Notes: generated by a model from the letters alone, not told the origin. A stretch of DNA of 64,000 bases from Crossaster papposus (GCA_037893245.1 JBAIAA010000021.1:1550001-1614000); one strand, 5' to 3'. Shown: positions 13,067-22,410, numbered from the stretch's first letter. A program made the numbers and translations.

Positions 13067-14851
13067 TACAACACTGCTGTGAACTATCTGAATTTCATCT
13101 CGTCTCTGACACCGATCTCCTTAATATAATTGATAAGTCAGCCACCAAATCATGTCAATTTGACCCTATTCCGACCTGGCTGCTCAAACAACACAAATAT
13201 ATGTTTCACCCAACACTGACTGTGATTGTCAACGCTTCATTGTCTTCCGGTCATTTTCCAGAGTCGTTACGGCTGGGTGTGATTGCGCTCATACTGAAGA
13301 AACCTTTCTTTAAACAAAGAAGAACTCAAAAATTACCGTCCCGTGTCGAACCTTCGTTACCTGGCCAAGCTCATTGAAAAAGTCGTCTGTAAACAGCTGA
13401 ATGACCACATCAACTACCACCACCTCGCTGACCCCCTACAATCTGCTTACAAGGCTGGACACAGTACAGAGACAGCCCTTCTTTGTGTGCAGAACCATAT
13501 TTTGAACTCACTGAACCTTAACAAAGCTGTGTTCTTAGTTCTTTTAGATTTATCCGCTGCATTTGACACTCTGGACCATGGTATCATGCTGCGTCGGTTT
13601 CAAAATAGGTTTGGCGTTAACGGAACGGCCCTCAAATGGTTTGTTTCGTACTTCCAAGACAGACGGACTCATGTACATCTTGCTGGAGCTGACTCTGACG
13701 AGATGATTCTTCTCTCAGGAGTACCCCAAGGTTCAGTCATTGGCCCCCAAGCTTTTACCGTGTACATCAGTGCAGTCTGTGATATCTTACGTCAGCACGA
13801 CGTCAAATATCACATGTATGCTGACGACATTCAGATTTATTTGGATTTTGATCCTCCCATTCCTAACGATGCACCATGCGCTTTGTTCAGGTTGTCAAAT
13901 TGCATTAGGTGTATCAAATCCTGGATGATTGTAAACACACTTCAACTTAATAATGATTAAACTGAGTTTTGTATTGCCTCGTCTTCTCATCATCAGAAAC
14001 GTTTAAATCACCTCACTCTTACCATCAACAACACCACAATCAAGCCATCCCCAACAGTGAGAAATCTGGGCGTTACATTTGACACTAATATGTCAATGAC
14101 TCCTCACGTCAACAATGCATGCAAATCAATCAATTACCACTTACGAAACATATCTAAGATTCGCAAATATATTGACACAGACACATGCCATGCTGCTGCC
14201 CGAGCTCTAGTCATGTCACGGCTAGACTATTGTAATTTTCTCTTCAATGGCATGAAACCATCGGATATCTGTCGCCTACAAAAACTTCAAAACAATGCTG
14301 CCCGTATCACACTCACACAACCTAAACATTGTTATGCATCACCACTTCTTCGGCAATTACACTGGCTACCTATTTAAAAACGCATCATCTTCAAAACGGC
14401 TGTGAATATGTACAAGACACTATCAGGCACGCATTCACAATACATAATATATTCACTTGACCTCAGTATGCACAACCGCTCGGAGCATAACTTAAAAGTA
14501 CAACGCACATTCAAACATGCAGGTGATAAGGCTTTCTCTGTGGCTGGACCCAGATGCTGGAACTCAATACCTATCAACATTCGTCATTGTAACTCTGTTC
14601 ACCAGTTTAAACGTAAACTCAAATCATATATGTTTTCATCCTAGGTTTGTTCTCATTCTTCATTTTGCAATTCCATTATTTTCTGTTTACGTGGAGTTGT
14701 TCTCAAGCGCATTGAAACCTTTGGAAAAATGCGCTTTATAAATGCCATTATTATTATTATTATTGAATGCAATTATGACTCCGCCCTTAATTATATTTTT
14801 TTCTTGTAGTTTCCTTGAAAGTTTTGAGTTGAATTTTGTTTTGCCTTTCAG

Positions 14852-14962
14852 CTTGCTCAAACCCGCTTGGGATGGAAAGTGGTAACATACCGGACAGCAG
14901 TCTGTCAACATCAGATACAAAATCTAACACTTACGCCAGGGAGTCTCGGCTTAATTCTAATG
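14852..14962 (+). CDS. Discoidin (F5/8C) exon 1, gene copy A
   Basis: A polypyrimidine-AG acceptor (TTGCCTTTCAG) precedes the exon and GTAAAT follows it. The exon is 111 nt, entered and left in phase 1. It encodes the start of an F5/8 type C domain: CSNPLGMESGNIPDSSLST, ending RESRLNSN. This first strand region normally carries the first disulphide Cys and the sugar or lipid-binding loop framework. The matching exon in copy B is 59975-60085. Any upstream exons of copy A (HYR, signal peptide) are not found between 1 and 14851 and may lie left of the window or be lost. Confidence 0.82.
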
Positions 14963-15479
14963 GTAAATTTTAAACATTCCTTAGGCTCGTTTTTAAACGT
15001 CGCGCTTACATGTGCCGAATACAATTAAAAGTAGGATACACCATTGGTAATTGCTTGAATTATTGTGAATAGGTGGATTTGGAGGATGTATTTTATAGTA
15101 AATATTATCTTTTAACTGACCTGTCCGAAGTTTTACAATCATGGATGCAGGGGAAAGCATGTTTTAAACTGGCTGCGGGCAGTGGTTCTTATGTTGTTAT
15201 TGTGGTTTTTTTGCAATCGTCGTTCGGAACATCTAGATATAGGATATCTAAAGCAATCATTTTGCTAGATGCCTACAATCATTATTTACTTTCAAATAAG
15301 TAAGTTACTTCTTAATAATTCAATAGTAACTCTTTTCGGTATCTGCAAATAGTGTATCGTACATTTAAACTTAAATATATATATATATGTATATATTAAT
15401 TAAATTAATTAAATATGTATATTTAATTAAATAAATATAAATTAATTATAATTAATTAAATATGTATATATATATATAT
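14963..15479. other. Intron of discoidin gene A; AT microsatellite
   Basis: The first part matches 60086-60180 and 60930-61310. From 15370 it becomes TATA/TTAATTAA-rich low-complexity sequence that borders the Penelope-derived palindrome. Confidence 0.6.
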
Positions 15480-15565
15480 ATAGAAAATGTGAAAATATAA
15501 ATATAACAGTGCTCACCGGAAATAAGACCGAGCTTTCGGTGCGAATGCACCTTCTTCAGGGAGAA

Positions 15566-16690
15566 TTATGGCTTGTTGTGATGTCCCGCTGGTAGAACAA
15601 ACGCGGAGAAGGTGAACTCCGCGTTCATCCCGTCAGGTTGGAGCGTGCCCAGTTGGAACATCACACGCTGTTCCAAAGATCGGCGCTGCGTGTCCGACGA
15701 TGCCGTGGAAACAACGCAGACGCTCATGTCCTTGGTGGAGTGAGATGGCGCGCCGAAGTGTTGGGCGACAGCCAGGCCGGGTTGTTTCAGCCGAACGCTT
15801 CGGAGATGCTCCGTAAAACGGTCGGCAAGTCGGCGCTTGGTTTCTCCAATATAAAGCAAGCCACAGCGAGTACACTTAATACAGTAAACAAGATTAGTAG
15901 TGGTGCATTTGAAATGGCCGCGGATGTTGAAATGGCCTCGGGGACCAGTGATGGATGATGTATTGTCAACATGTGCACAAGTTTTGCACCTTGGACGCTT
16001 GCAGGGAACAGTTCTGAAGGGGCCGTTGTCGATGGTACAAGTGGTGCTGGGGAGTGTTGACCGAACAACATGGTTGCTGATGGAGCGGTCACGTCTAAAG
16101 GAACATAGGGGGTTCGTAGACTGGGTGAAGATGGCGCAGGTTGCTGGATCTTCCTGCAGCGTCTTGAAGTGCTTGAGGAGGATATTCTTGGCAGCCATGT
16201 TTAGGGGGTGGTAGGTAAGAACAAGAGGAATACGACCTTGTTGCTTCGGGGGGGCTTGTTCCATGGCGGCATTGCGGGTGACCGATGAAACTCTGCGAAG
16301 CGCACCATCAGTCACAGATGATGGGTATCCACGTCGTTGGAAAAAACCTTTCATTTCTTTGCCTCGCTGTTTAAATTGGTTATCCTCGCTGCAAATACGA
16401 CGGAGGCGGAGGAATTGGCTATAAGGGATGGCATCCTTGCATTTCTTGGGGTGAGACGACTCATAATGCAAGTAGCTGTGAGAATCGGTAGCCTTGTAGT
16501 GGACTGAAGTGGAGAGAGAATTGCCATTAATTGACACACTGATGTCGAGGAAGGTGATGGTCTCATTGGAAATCTCAGAGGTGAATTGCACAGCTGGGTG
16601 AAGGTTCTCCGCATACTGGATGAACGTATGGACGTCTTCCACTGACCCAGAAGTGGCACCGATGATGTCATCGATGTACCGTTTGTCGGT
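15566..16690 (-). CDS. Penelope-like RT C-terminus plus GIY-YIG endonuclease (left arm)
   Basis: The meaningful protein starts at KRYIDDIIGATSG, the RT catalytic motif, near 16690; anything further upstream in this frame is antisense of the other arm. After the RT palm comes NETITFLDISVSING, a thumb region, then CKRPRCKTCAHV (Cys-rich linker) and the endonuclease: LVYCIKCTRCGLLYIGETKR with the GIY-YIG-type YC...LYIG pair, followed by an Arg-containing RFTEHLRS helix. The frame is open to the natural C-terminus HHNKP. Upstream RT motifs 1-4 are missing, so the protein is not functional alone. Confidence 0.85.
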   Translation of the reverse strand, partial: TDKRYIDDIIGATSGSVEDVHTFIQYAENLHPAVQFTSEISNETITFLDISVSINGNSLSTSVHYKATDSHSYLHYESSHPKKCKDAIPYSQFLRLRRICSEDNQFKQRGKEMKGFFQRRGYPSSVTDGALRRVSSVTRNAAMEQAPPKQQGRIPLVLTYHPLNMAAKNILLKHFKTLQEDPATCAIFTQSTNPLCSFRRDRSISNHVVRSTLPSTTCTIDNGPFRTVPCKRPRCKTCAHVDNTSSITGPRGHFNIRGHFKCTTTNLVYCIKCTRCGLLYIGETKRRLADRFTEHLRSVRLKQPGLAVAQHFGAPSHSTKDMSVCVVSTASSDTQRRSLEQRVMFQLGTLQPDGMNAEFTFSAFVLPAGHHNKP

Positions 16691-17807
16691 ACGGTACATC
16701 GATGACATCATCGGTGCCACTTCTGGGTCAGTGGAAGACGTCCATACGTTCATCCAGTATGCGGAGAACCTTCACCCAGCTGTGCAATTCACCTCTGAGA
16801 TTTCCAATGAGACCATCACCTTCCTCGACATCAGTGTGTCAATCAATGGCAATTCTCTCTCCACTTCAGTCCACTACAAGGCTACCGATTCTCACAGCTA
16901 CTTGCATTATGAGTCGTCTCACCCCAAGAAATGCAAGGATGCCATCCCTTATAGCCAATTCCTCCGCCTCCGTCGTATTTGCAGCGAGGATAACCAATTT
17001 AAACAGCGAGGCAAAGAAATGAAAGGTTTTTTCCAACGACGTGGATACCCATCATCTGTGACTGATGGTGCGCTTCGCAGAGTTTCATCGGTCACCCGCA
17101 ATGCCGCCATGGAACAAGCCCCCCCGAAGCAACAAGGTCGTATTCCTCTTGTTCTTACCTACCACCCCCTAAACATGGCTGCCAAGAATATCCTCCTCAA
17201 GCACTTCAAGACGCTGCAGGAAGATCCAGCAACCTGCGCCATCTTCACCCAGTCTACGAACCCCCTATGTTCCTTTAGACGTGACCGCTCCATCAGCAAC
17301 CATGTTGTTCGGTCAACACTCCCCAGCACCACTTGTACCATCGACAACGGCCCCTTCAGAACTGTTCCCTGCAAGCGTCCAAGGTGCAAAACTTGTGCAC
17401 ATGTTGACAATACATCATCCATCACTGGTCCCCGAGGCCATTTCAACATCCGCGGCCATTTCAAATGCACCACTACTAATCTTGTTTACTGTATTAAGTG
17501 TACTCGCTGTGGCTTGCTTTATATTGGAGAAACCAAGCGCCGACTTGCCGACCGTTTTACGGAGCATCTCCGAAGCGTTCGGCTGAAACAACCCGGCCTG
17601 GCTGTCGCCCAACACTTCGGCGCGCCATCTCACTCCACCAAGGACATGAGCGTCTGCGTTGTTTCCACGGCATCGTCGGACACGCAGCGCCGATCTTTGG
17701 AACAGCGTGTGATGTTCCAACTGGGCACGCTCCAACCTGACGGGATGAACGCGGAGTTCACCTTCTCCGCGTTTGTTCTACCAGCGGGACATCACAACAA
17801 GCCATAA
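16691..17807 (+). CDS. Penelope-like RT C-terminus plus GIY-YIG endonuclease (right arm)
   Basis: The protein is identical to the left-arm protein from RYIDDIIGATSG to the C-terminus. The apparent extra N-terminus read from ATG 16620 is palindromic antisense sequence and not part of the element. It is truncated at nearly the same codon as the left arm, eight bases shorter, which defines the palindrome centre. Confidence 0.85.
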
Positions 17808-17811
17808 TTCT

Positions 17812-17850
17812 CCCTGAAGAAGGTGCATTCGCACCGAAAGCTCGGTCTTA
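17812..17850 (+). ncRNA. Hammerhead-like motif in the Penelope terminal segment
   Basis: CTGAAGA followed by a GGTGC/GCACC hairpin and GAAA resembles the hammerhead core (CUGANGA, stem II, GAAA). Penelope-like elements are known to carry hammerhead ribozymes in their terminal repeats. There is one extra A between the core and stem II, and stem I was not convincingly found. The same motif occurs in reverse at about 15523-15561 and twice in the small palindrome near 20440 and 20490. Confidence 0.35.
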
Positions 17851-17910
17851 TTTCCGGTGAGCACTGTTATATTTATATTTTCACATTTTCTATATATATA
17901 TATATATATA

Positions 17911-20338
17911 TTCAGTTCAGTTCAGTTCATTTATTTCCACAGGATTCACAAATAAATTCATATAAATATCAAAATAATACAATACAGCTCAACAGGGGAG
18001 TGAATACTGTAAAGGGGCCCAAAAAAGCAAAGCTTGTAAATATGGGACCCTTATACAAACACATACTTGGTTCAAAGTGAATGTTCATATGATTAATTTT
18101 CACCAATTATAACAATAAACTACGTTACACACAATACAAAATACATTAAGTAATACAAACAAGAACAACAAAAACAAAACATAGGCCAACATGGAAATTA
18201 TGTAACAAGATGACTAATTAAATATATATCAACAATAAACATTCAACAAGATTTTCCTAATGAATCGCTTAATGAATTCCATAGTTTAGGTCCTTCATAT
18301 CTAATGTTTTTTTGAGCAAATGAAGTACGAGGTAATAAGGAATGAAAATGAGAAGCTTGCCGAGTAAAAAGAGTATGAAAATCAAAATTCCGAGTAAATA
18401 TTGAATTAATAGAAAAATGTAACGTATTGGAAATACATTGATACATAAGACAACCAAGTTGATAATAATAAATATTCTTGATTTTCAGGGTGTGATGTTT
18501 GAAAAATAAGGAATCAGTATGAGCATTAAATTCAGTAACATTAATTATCCGAAGGGCACGTTTTTGTAAACGAAGTAACCTATTAATATTATTAGATGTA
18601 CAGTTTCCCCAGGCAAGTATTCCATAGTTGAGATACGACACCACCAAAGTATTATACAGAGAAAATAAAATCTCAATGGGAACAAAGGTTTTAATTCTAT
18701 TAATTACACCAATGTTTCGTCTAATAATTTTACATAAATAATCAATATGATTTTCCCAGGTTAATCCAGAGTCAATTACTAAGCCAAGAAACTTCAAACA
18801 ATCTGTTTTCTCAATACATACATTGTTGATCAAGACATCACAAGGAAGTTCACTGATAGAGTTGCTAAACAGCATTCAATTAGTTTTTTTAAGGTTTAGT
18901 GAAAGTTTATTGACCCTGAACCAATTATAAACTGAGATACGCTCATTATTAGCTATTTCAACCAAGGTATTAATATTTCTATGAGAGATGAATAGATTAG
19001 AATCATCAGCAAATGAAATAAATGAAAGTACTTCGGACGATTTGGTAAAGTCATTAATATAAATCAAAAACAATAATGGACCTAAAATTGACCCCTGAGG
19101 CACACCACAATCCAAATTTATAGATGTTGAATTATACGCCCCAACAGAAACATATTGGCTTCTATCAGAAAGATAGCTTTTAAACCACTCTAGAGAGACT
19201 CCACGGATGCCATAATGAGAAAGCTTATACAATAATATATCATGGTCAATTGTATCAAAGGCTTTTGAAAGGTCTAAAAATATTCCGAGAGTATGTTCAT
19301 AGTTATCTTTGGCAATAGAAACTTTATCAATAAAATCAAGAATTGCATGAATAGTTGAGTGTTCACTACGAAAACCATATTGTGAGTTTGTCAATACTTT
19401 AAAATCTATAGTACGATTATACACACATTTTTCAAATATTTTAGACAAACAGGTCAATAATGGAGATTGGCCTATAATTATTAACGCAACTAAAATCACC
19501 ACTTTTAAAAACTGGTATTACTTTGGCAATTTTCAATTGATTAGGCACAGTACCTGTTACAAAAGAAATATTGATAATATGCGCAAGTGGTTTACATATA
19601 GCAGAAATGAAATTCCTAATAACCGAAATACCAACGGAGTCATGTCCCACGCTTTTTTTATTTTGTAGGTTTTTAACAATGTCTGATTCCTCATTTTCAT
19701 CGACTGGGGTAAAGAAAAATGTATTTGGATTTGGGTGACCGAATCCTGATGATAAGGAATTTTTCTGGCAAGATCTGGACCTATGTTAACAAAATAATCA
19801 TTAAAGTAATTAGCAATTTCAGTGGAATTATTAACTAGCTTTCCCTCATGCATAGTACTACTTACAGTATGAAATGACATTTTATTATTCAAAACCGAGT
19901 TAATTACCTTCCAGGTATTACGTATATTATTCTTTTCCTTATCAAATTGATGAGCAAAATAATATTTTTTTGAAATGCGCAATAAACTTATGAGAATATT
20001 TTTATATCTAGTGTATTTAATTTTACGTAAGTTAGTGGGATGATCTAAATAGCGACGATACAGTTTATTTTTCTTATTAATAGATTTTAAAAGTGATTTA
20101 GTTATCCATGGTGCATTAGGTTTAGATTTTGATTTAACTCGGTGAATATGGGAAGTAAGAGGAATATTTTTATTATGCAAAAAACTAAAACGATCAACAA
20201 AATTATTAAATGCCTGTTCAGGATTATTACAAGTATAAATACCTGTCCAGTCAGTAGAATGAAGATCAACATTAAGTCTCTGGAGGTTATCAATAAATAG
20301 TTACGGGCATGTGTAGAAATACAATTATTATATTAAAC
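17911..20338 (-). mobile_element. Jockey-superfamily non-LTR retrotransposon, 5'-truncated
   Basis: This minus-strand element ends at 17911 with a 3' tail of (TGAAC)n after an AATAAA-containing 3' region. It carries RT (frames at 20180-19557, 19650-19441 and 19502-18876) and a C-terminal region (18875-18243). The catalytic box reads SFADDSNLF. The endonuclease is missing through 5' truncation near 20338. It has inserted into AT-rich sequence between the two Penelope palindromes. The exact clade is not determined. Confidence 0.8.
18243..20300 (-). pseudogene. Jockey-like reverse transcriptase, frameshifted
   Basis: Reading along the minus strand: KSKPNAPWITKSLLKSINKK (pre-RT linker), VIPVFKSGD and NNYRPIS (RT motif 1), TNSQYGFRSEHSTIHAI (motif 2), IFLDLSKAFDTIDHDIL (motif A), GVPQGSILGP (motif B), SFADDSNLF (motif C) and then KFLGLVIDSGLTWENHI and LWNSLSDSLG in the C-terminal part. 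Frame changes near 19650, 19450 and 18875 break it into pieces, so this copy is inactive. All catalytic aspartates are retained. It is read antisense to gene copy A, within that gene's intron. Confidence 0.8.
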
Positions 20339-20370
20339 ATAAATTTAAAAAAATATATGTCTATATAGAG

Positions 20371-20565
20371 AGAAAATGTGAACATATAAATATAACAGTG
20401 CTCACCGGAAATAAAACCAAGGTTTCGGTGCGAATGCACCTTCTTCAGGGAGATTTATGGCTTGTTCTCAACGAGCCATAATTCTTCCTGAAGAAGGTGC
20501 ATTCCCACCGAAAGCTCGTTTTTAATTCCGGTGAGCACTGTTATATTTATATTTTCACATTTTCT
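20371..20565. repeat. Small palindrome of Penelope terminal sequences
   Basis: About 92 bp of the Penelope terminal segment is followed, after some 10 nt, by its inverted copy. The ends (AGAAAATGTGAACATATAAA and its partner) match the outer ends of the large palindrome. It is more diverged than the large one and has lost all coding sequence. Confidence 0.8.
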
Positions 20566-21311
20566 ATGCTCTTCAGTGCTACGCAGCATATATAGGGTGT
20601 CCATAAAAAAGCTTATACCCATTTTGAAATTCATATTATTGTAAAACTATGGAATTTGTTCAGAAAAAGATCAATGTCTGTAGAAAGGATAGAATGTCCT
20701 CTGTCAAATGGTACAATGTCATTGCCATGGCTGACTGAACAAACAAGGCATTTATGAAAGGCACTAAAATCGGCACTGTGACAATTTGTTTTTAAGGACA
20801 AATTATTTTGCTGTTTGAATACATTGAACAAGTTATGACAGGGTCCATGAATTTTTTTTCTGATCCATTTCCTTTTGGTGGTACACTTACCTGACAAATT
20901 TAAGGTGATGTACCCTCCACATGGCCACTATTCCTGTTAATGCTTAGCTGGCATCTTCGTCTCATGTCTCATGTCTCTTATAATCCCAACTTGTCACAGT
21001 GTTAGTCCGCTTGAAAGCTCCGTGCACAAGTACTCCCTCAACAGCAAGAAAAGGAGAGTTGGGGAAACACTGTCAAGTTCGACTAGACGTTTGCAATTAA
21101 GTTCGACTTTTGGAACCACTGTCATGCTTACGCCGTGCTAACGTCGCGCTGAATTCAATTGTTTTCGACACGACATTAGCGCGACGTTTGAAACGCGCGG
21201 GCGTAACTAAGATTGATGTATTTCAATGCTCGTCTTCAAATCCTGGCTTCCTAAAAAAACCGACAACAAAACATTTGCTCAACTGTTTTTATTTTGTGTA
21301 AATATCTTTAG
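20566..21311. other. Intron of discoidin gene A with an unidentified repeat
   Basis: 20595-20920 is not present at the copy B locus and begins GGGTGTCCATAAAAAAG, which may be an old transposon end, but no partner end was found. A minus-strand frame at 20897-20631 shows no domain I recognise. From about 21040 the sequence matches 60300 onward. Confidence 0.5.
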
Positions 21312-21505
21312 ACGCATGGTGTAAATATTACCACACCGAACCGCAGTGGATTAGTGTAGACCTGAAAGCAGTGACCACCGTCACTGGACTAATCACCCAA
21401 GGAAGCGCCTTTAGTACGGGCTGGGTGACGTCATTCAAGGTACAATACAGCGACAGTGGGACTAATTGGAGTGACGTCATCAATGCCAACGGTTTGGCAG
21501 TACAG
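21312..21505 (+). CDS. Discoidin exon 2, gene copy A
   Basis: The acceptor is ATATCTTTAG and the donor is CAG|GTAAAT. The exon is 194 nt, entered in phase 1 and left in phase 0. It encodes the core of the F5/8C jelly roll: DAWCKYYHTEPQWISVDL, then TGLITQGSA, then FKVQYSDSGTNWSDV. These are the typical DAW...QWIxVDL and xYSxDG/SxxW signatures. The frame is fully open here, whereas the paralogous exon at 60583-60771 has a 5-bp deletion. Confidence 0.87.
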
Positions 21506-21570
21506 GTAAATGAACATGACAGTAACTTGTAACATGGCAGTTATTGTAAAATATTTATAACCAAATCAGA

Positions 21571-21595
21571 CCCCCCCCCCCCCCCCCCCCCCCCC
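21571..21595. repeat. Poly(C) tract, 25 nt
   Basis: An uninterrupted C run in the intron. The orthologous position in copy B (60837-60847) has 11 C, so the tract length changed after duplication. Confidence 0.9.
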
Positions 21596-21712
21596 ACTCC
21601 TAAAGAATAATATTAACTAACTCTCTTCTGGTACGTGTGGATGTACGTGATGTTCACTTCCAACATATGGCTGTTTTTAATATACATTATTCATGCTTTT
21701 TCTCTCATTTAG

Positions 21713-21848
21713 TTTCGTGGAAACGTGGACGGCGTTAACCAAGTAACCAACTACTTTCCCGCGGTTTTGAACACGCGATTTATCCAAATACGACCTCTCG
21801 CTTGGACCAGAATACTTTGTCTCCGCTTTGAACTGCTGGGATGCAGAG
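21713..21848 (+). CDS. Discoidin exon 3, gene copy A
   Basis: The acceptor is CTCTCATTTAG, phase 0. The exon encodes the end of the F5/8C domain: FRGNVDGVNQVTNYFPAVL, NTRFIQIRPLAW and LRFELLGC with the closing Cys. The 3' boundary can be read two ways. A GC donor (AGAG|GCGAGT) would join to 21937 and give a short CRAA end with stop TGA at 21942. Alternatively the exon simply reads on to TAA at 21854-21856. Both copies A and B keep the GC donor and the downstream acceptor, which favours splicing. Confidence 0.8.
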
Positions 21849-21936
21849 GCGAGTAAATGCAATTAAATAATGTTTTCAAAATCCTCTACTGATCACAAAA
21901 TAAAATCTGTTTTTCTCTTTTTCTTTACTTCTATAG

Positions 21937-21944
21937 CTGCTTGA
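21937..21944 (+). CDS. Possible terminal mini-exon of discoidin gene A
   Basis: CTTCTATAG precedes CTGCTTGA. Joined to the GC donor at 21849 it adds two codons and a TGA stop. The same arrangement is present in copy B at 62110-62117. Confidence 0.45.
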
Positions 21945-22010
21945 GTGACTCGCGTGTCTGGTTTGAAAGCATTGTCGACAGACATTGAAACATCCTTACA
22001 AGTGGCGCGA

Positions 22011-22016
22011 AATAAA
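22011..22016 (+). promoter_or_regulatory. Polyadenylation signal of discoidin gene A
   Basis: AATAAA lies 67 nt after the TGA at 21942. In copy B the equivalent bases read GATAAT, so the signal is lost there. Confidence 0.5.
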
Positions 22017-22139
22017 TAACAGTGACGAAAACAACTCTGATCAATTCAATATTCAATTCAAGATGGTTTATTAAAACCACAAATCGTGACTCACAGGCTA
22101 AATTGCATGTGGTTTAACAGTTATATTTTATTTCAAAGT

Positions 22140-22410
22140 GAACAAAGAAATGCAGGCAAGGCAGGATTTGAACCTGCATGATCCCCACAATGTCGCTTTC
22201 AAGGTTGTATCGTAAAATTGGGCGTGATCCCTGGACACACGGAATTCTGGTGTTTATGACTTCTGACTAGCGCCCTCGAACAAAGATACTGTCAATTCGG
22301 GACACCGCCAACATAGGGCAAGACATAGGCTCAGATAGTCGAGCGTCGGTCCGGTATTCCGGAGGTCGCAGGTTCAAATCTCGCCTTGCCAATTTCTTTG
22401 TTCTATTTGA
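22140..22410. repeat. Inverted pair of tRNA-like sequences (copy A)
   Basis: A tRNA-like module on the plus strand (22317-22390) ends CGCAGGTTCAAATCTCGCC, with box A and box B elements. A partial inverted copy sits at 22152-22175 (GGATTTGAACCTGC). Both are bordered by TTTCTTTGTTC-type sequence, so the unit looks like a short element with tRNA-like termini. The acceptor and anticodon stems do not form a proper cloverleaf. Confidence 0.6.

Larger units (their letters stand above)
11760..13076. mobile_element. Non-autonomous hAT element with GACTCG-rich subterminal arrays
   Basis: The insert is flanked by a perfect 8-bp direct repeat, CTGTGAAC, at 11752-11759 and 13077-13084. The ends are CAGAGTTGTATGACTCGAGT on the left and, reading inward from the right, CAGTGTTGTAGTCGAGTCAC. 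Both follow the CAGNGTTGTA style of hAT termini, and an 8-bp duplication is the hAT hallmark. Each end carries an array of GACTCG-type hexamers (about 11771-11926 and 12871-13066). No transposase frame is present in the 1317 bp. Removing the insert and one TSD copy restores the retrotransposon reading frame across the junction. Confidence 0.9.
10100..14644 (+). pseudogene. L2/CR1 ORF2: endonuclease and reverse transcriptase, broken
   Basis: The endonuclease runs from about 10262 to 11150: FLTETWLGTDD, HGGIAAVC, YVIIYRPPP, WLILGDFNIH, LDWLIT after a frameshift near 11010, then NDISDHGVIS. The linker contains PKWYNGSVEDAKRARRRAER. RT resumes after the hAT insertion at 13077 and continues, after another frameshift near 13345, with KLIEKVVCKQLNDHI, LDLSAAFDTLDHG, SGVPQGSVIGP and the catalytic YADD box near 13818. 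A stop at 13958 separates a C-terminal tail (VRNLGVTFDTNMSM, SRLDYCNFLFNG, LLRQLHWLP) that ends at 14644. The encoded enzyme would nick DNA and copy its RNA into the nick. With several frameshifts and stops it is dead. The hydrophobic start at 10100 is not treated as a signal peptide. Confidence 0.85.
3788..14760 (+). mobile_element. L2/CR1-type non-LTR retrotransposon, interrupted by two DNA transposons
   Basis: This is a single plus-strand retrotransposon whose parts are separated by later insertions. TATTGA occurs on both sides (3782-3787 and 14761-14766). The paralogous locus near 59880 is contiguous and lacks the element, which confirms the insertion. The order is a 5' region (3788-3963), the Academ-like element (3964-10083), endonuclease (about 10262-11150), a linker, the hAT element (11760-13076), RT (13077-13960), C-terminal region (to 14644) and a 3' end with GCGCTTTATAAATGCC followed by (ATT)n. 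That 3' end is typical of L2/CR1 elements. Confidence 0.8.
15480..17893. mobile_element. Palindromic pair of 5'-truncated Penelope-like elements
   Basis: Two copies of the 3' part of a Penelope-like element lie head to head. Arms 15480-16682 and 16691-17893 are reverse complements around an 8-nt spacer, TTGTCGGT. I found one base difference between arms (near 16532 versus 16842). Each arm encodes RT from the catalytic YIDD box through the thumb, a Cys-rich linker and a GIY-YIG endonuclease, then ends in a shared terminal segment containing GCTCACCGGAAATAAGACC. Near identity suggests very recent formation or ongoing arm-to-arm gene conversion. Confidence 0.88.

Noticed and set aside
16620-16753. 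N-terminal extensions of the two Penelope proteins
   Set aside because: They are produced by reading through the palindrome centre into the antisense of the opposite arm.
15638-17735. Additional 80-106 codon frames in the Penelope region
   Set aside because: Shadow frames of the RT/GIY-YIG gene, mirrored in both arms.
20595-20930. Mariner-like element starting GGGTGTCCATAAAAAAG
   Set aside because: No matching inverted end or TA pair could be found, so it is left as an unidentified repeat.
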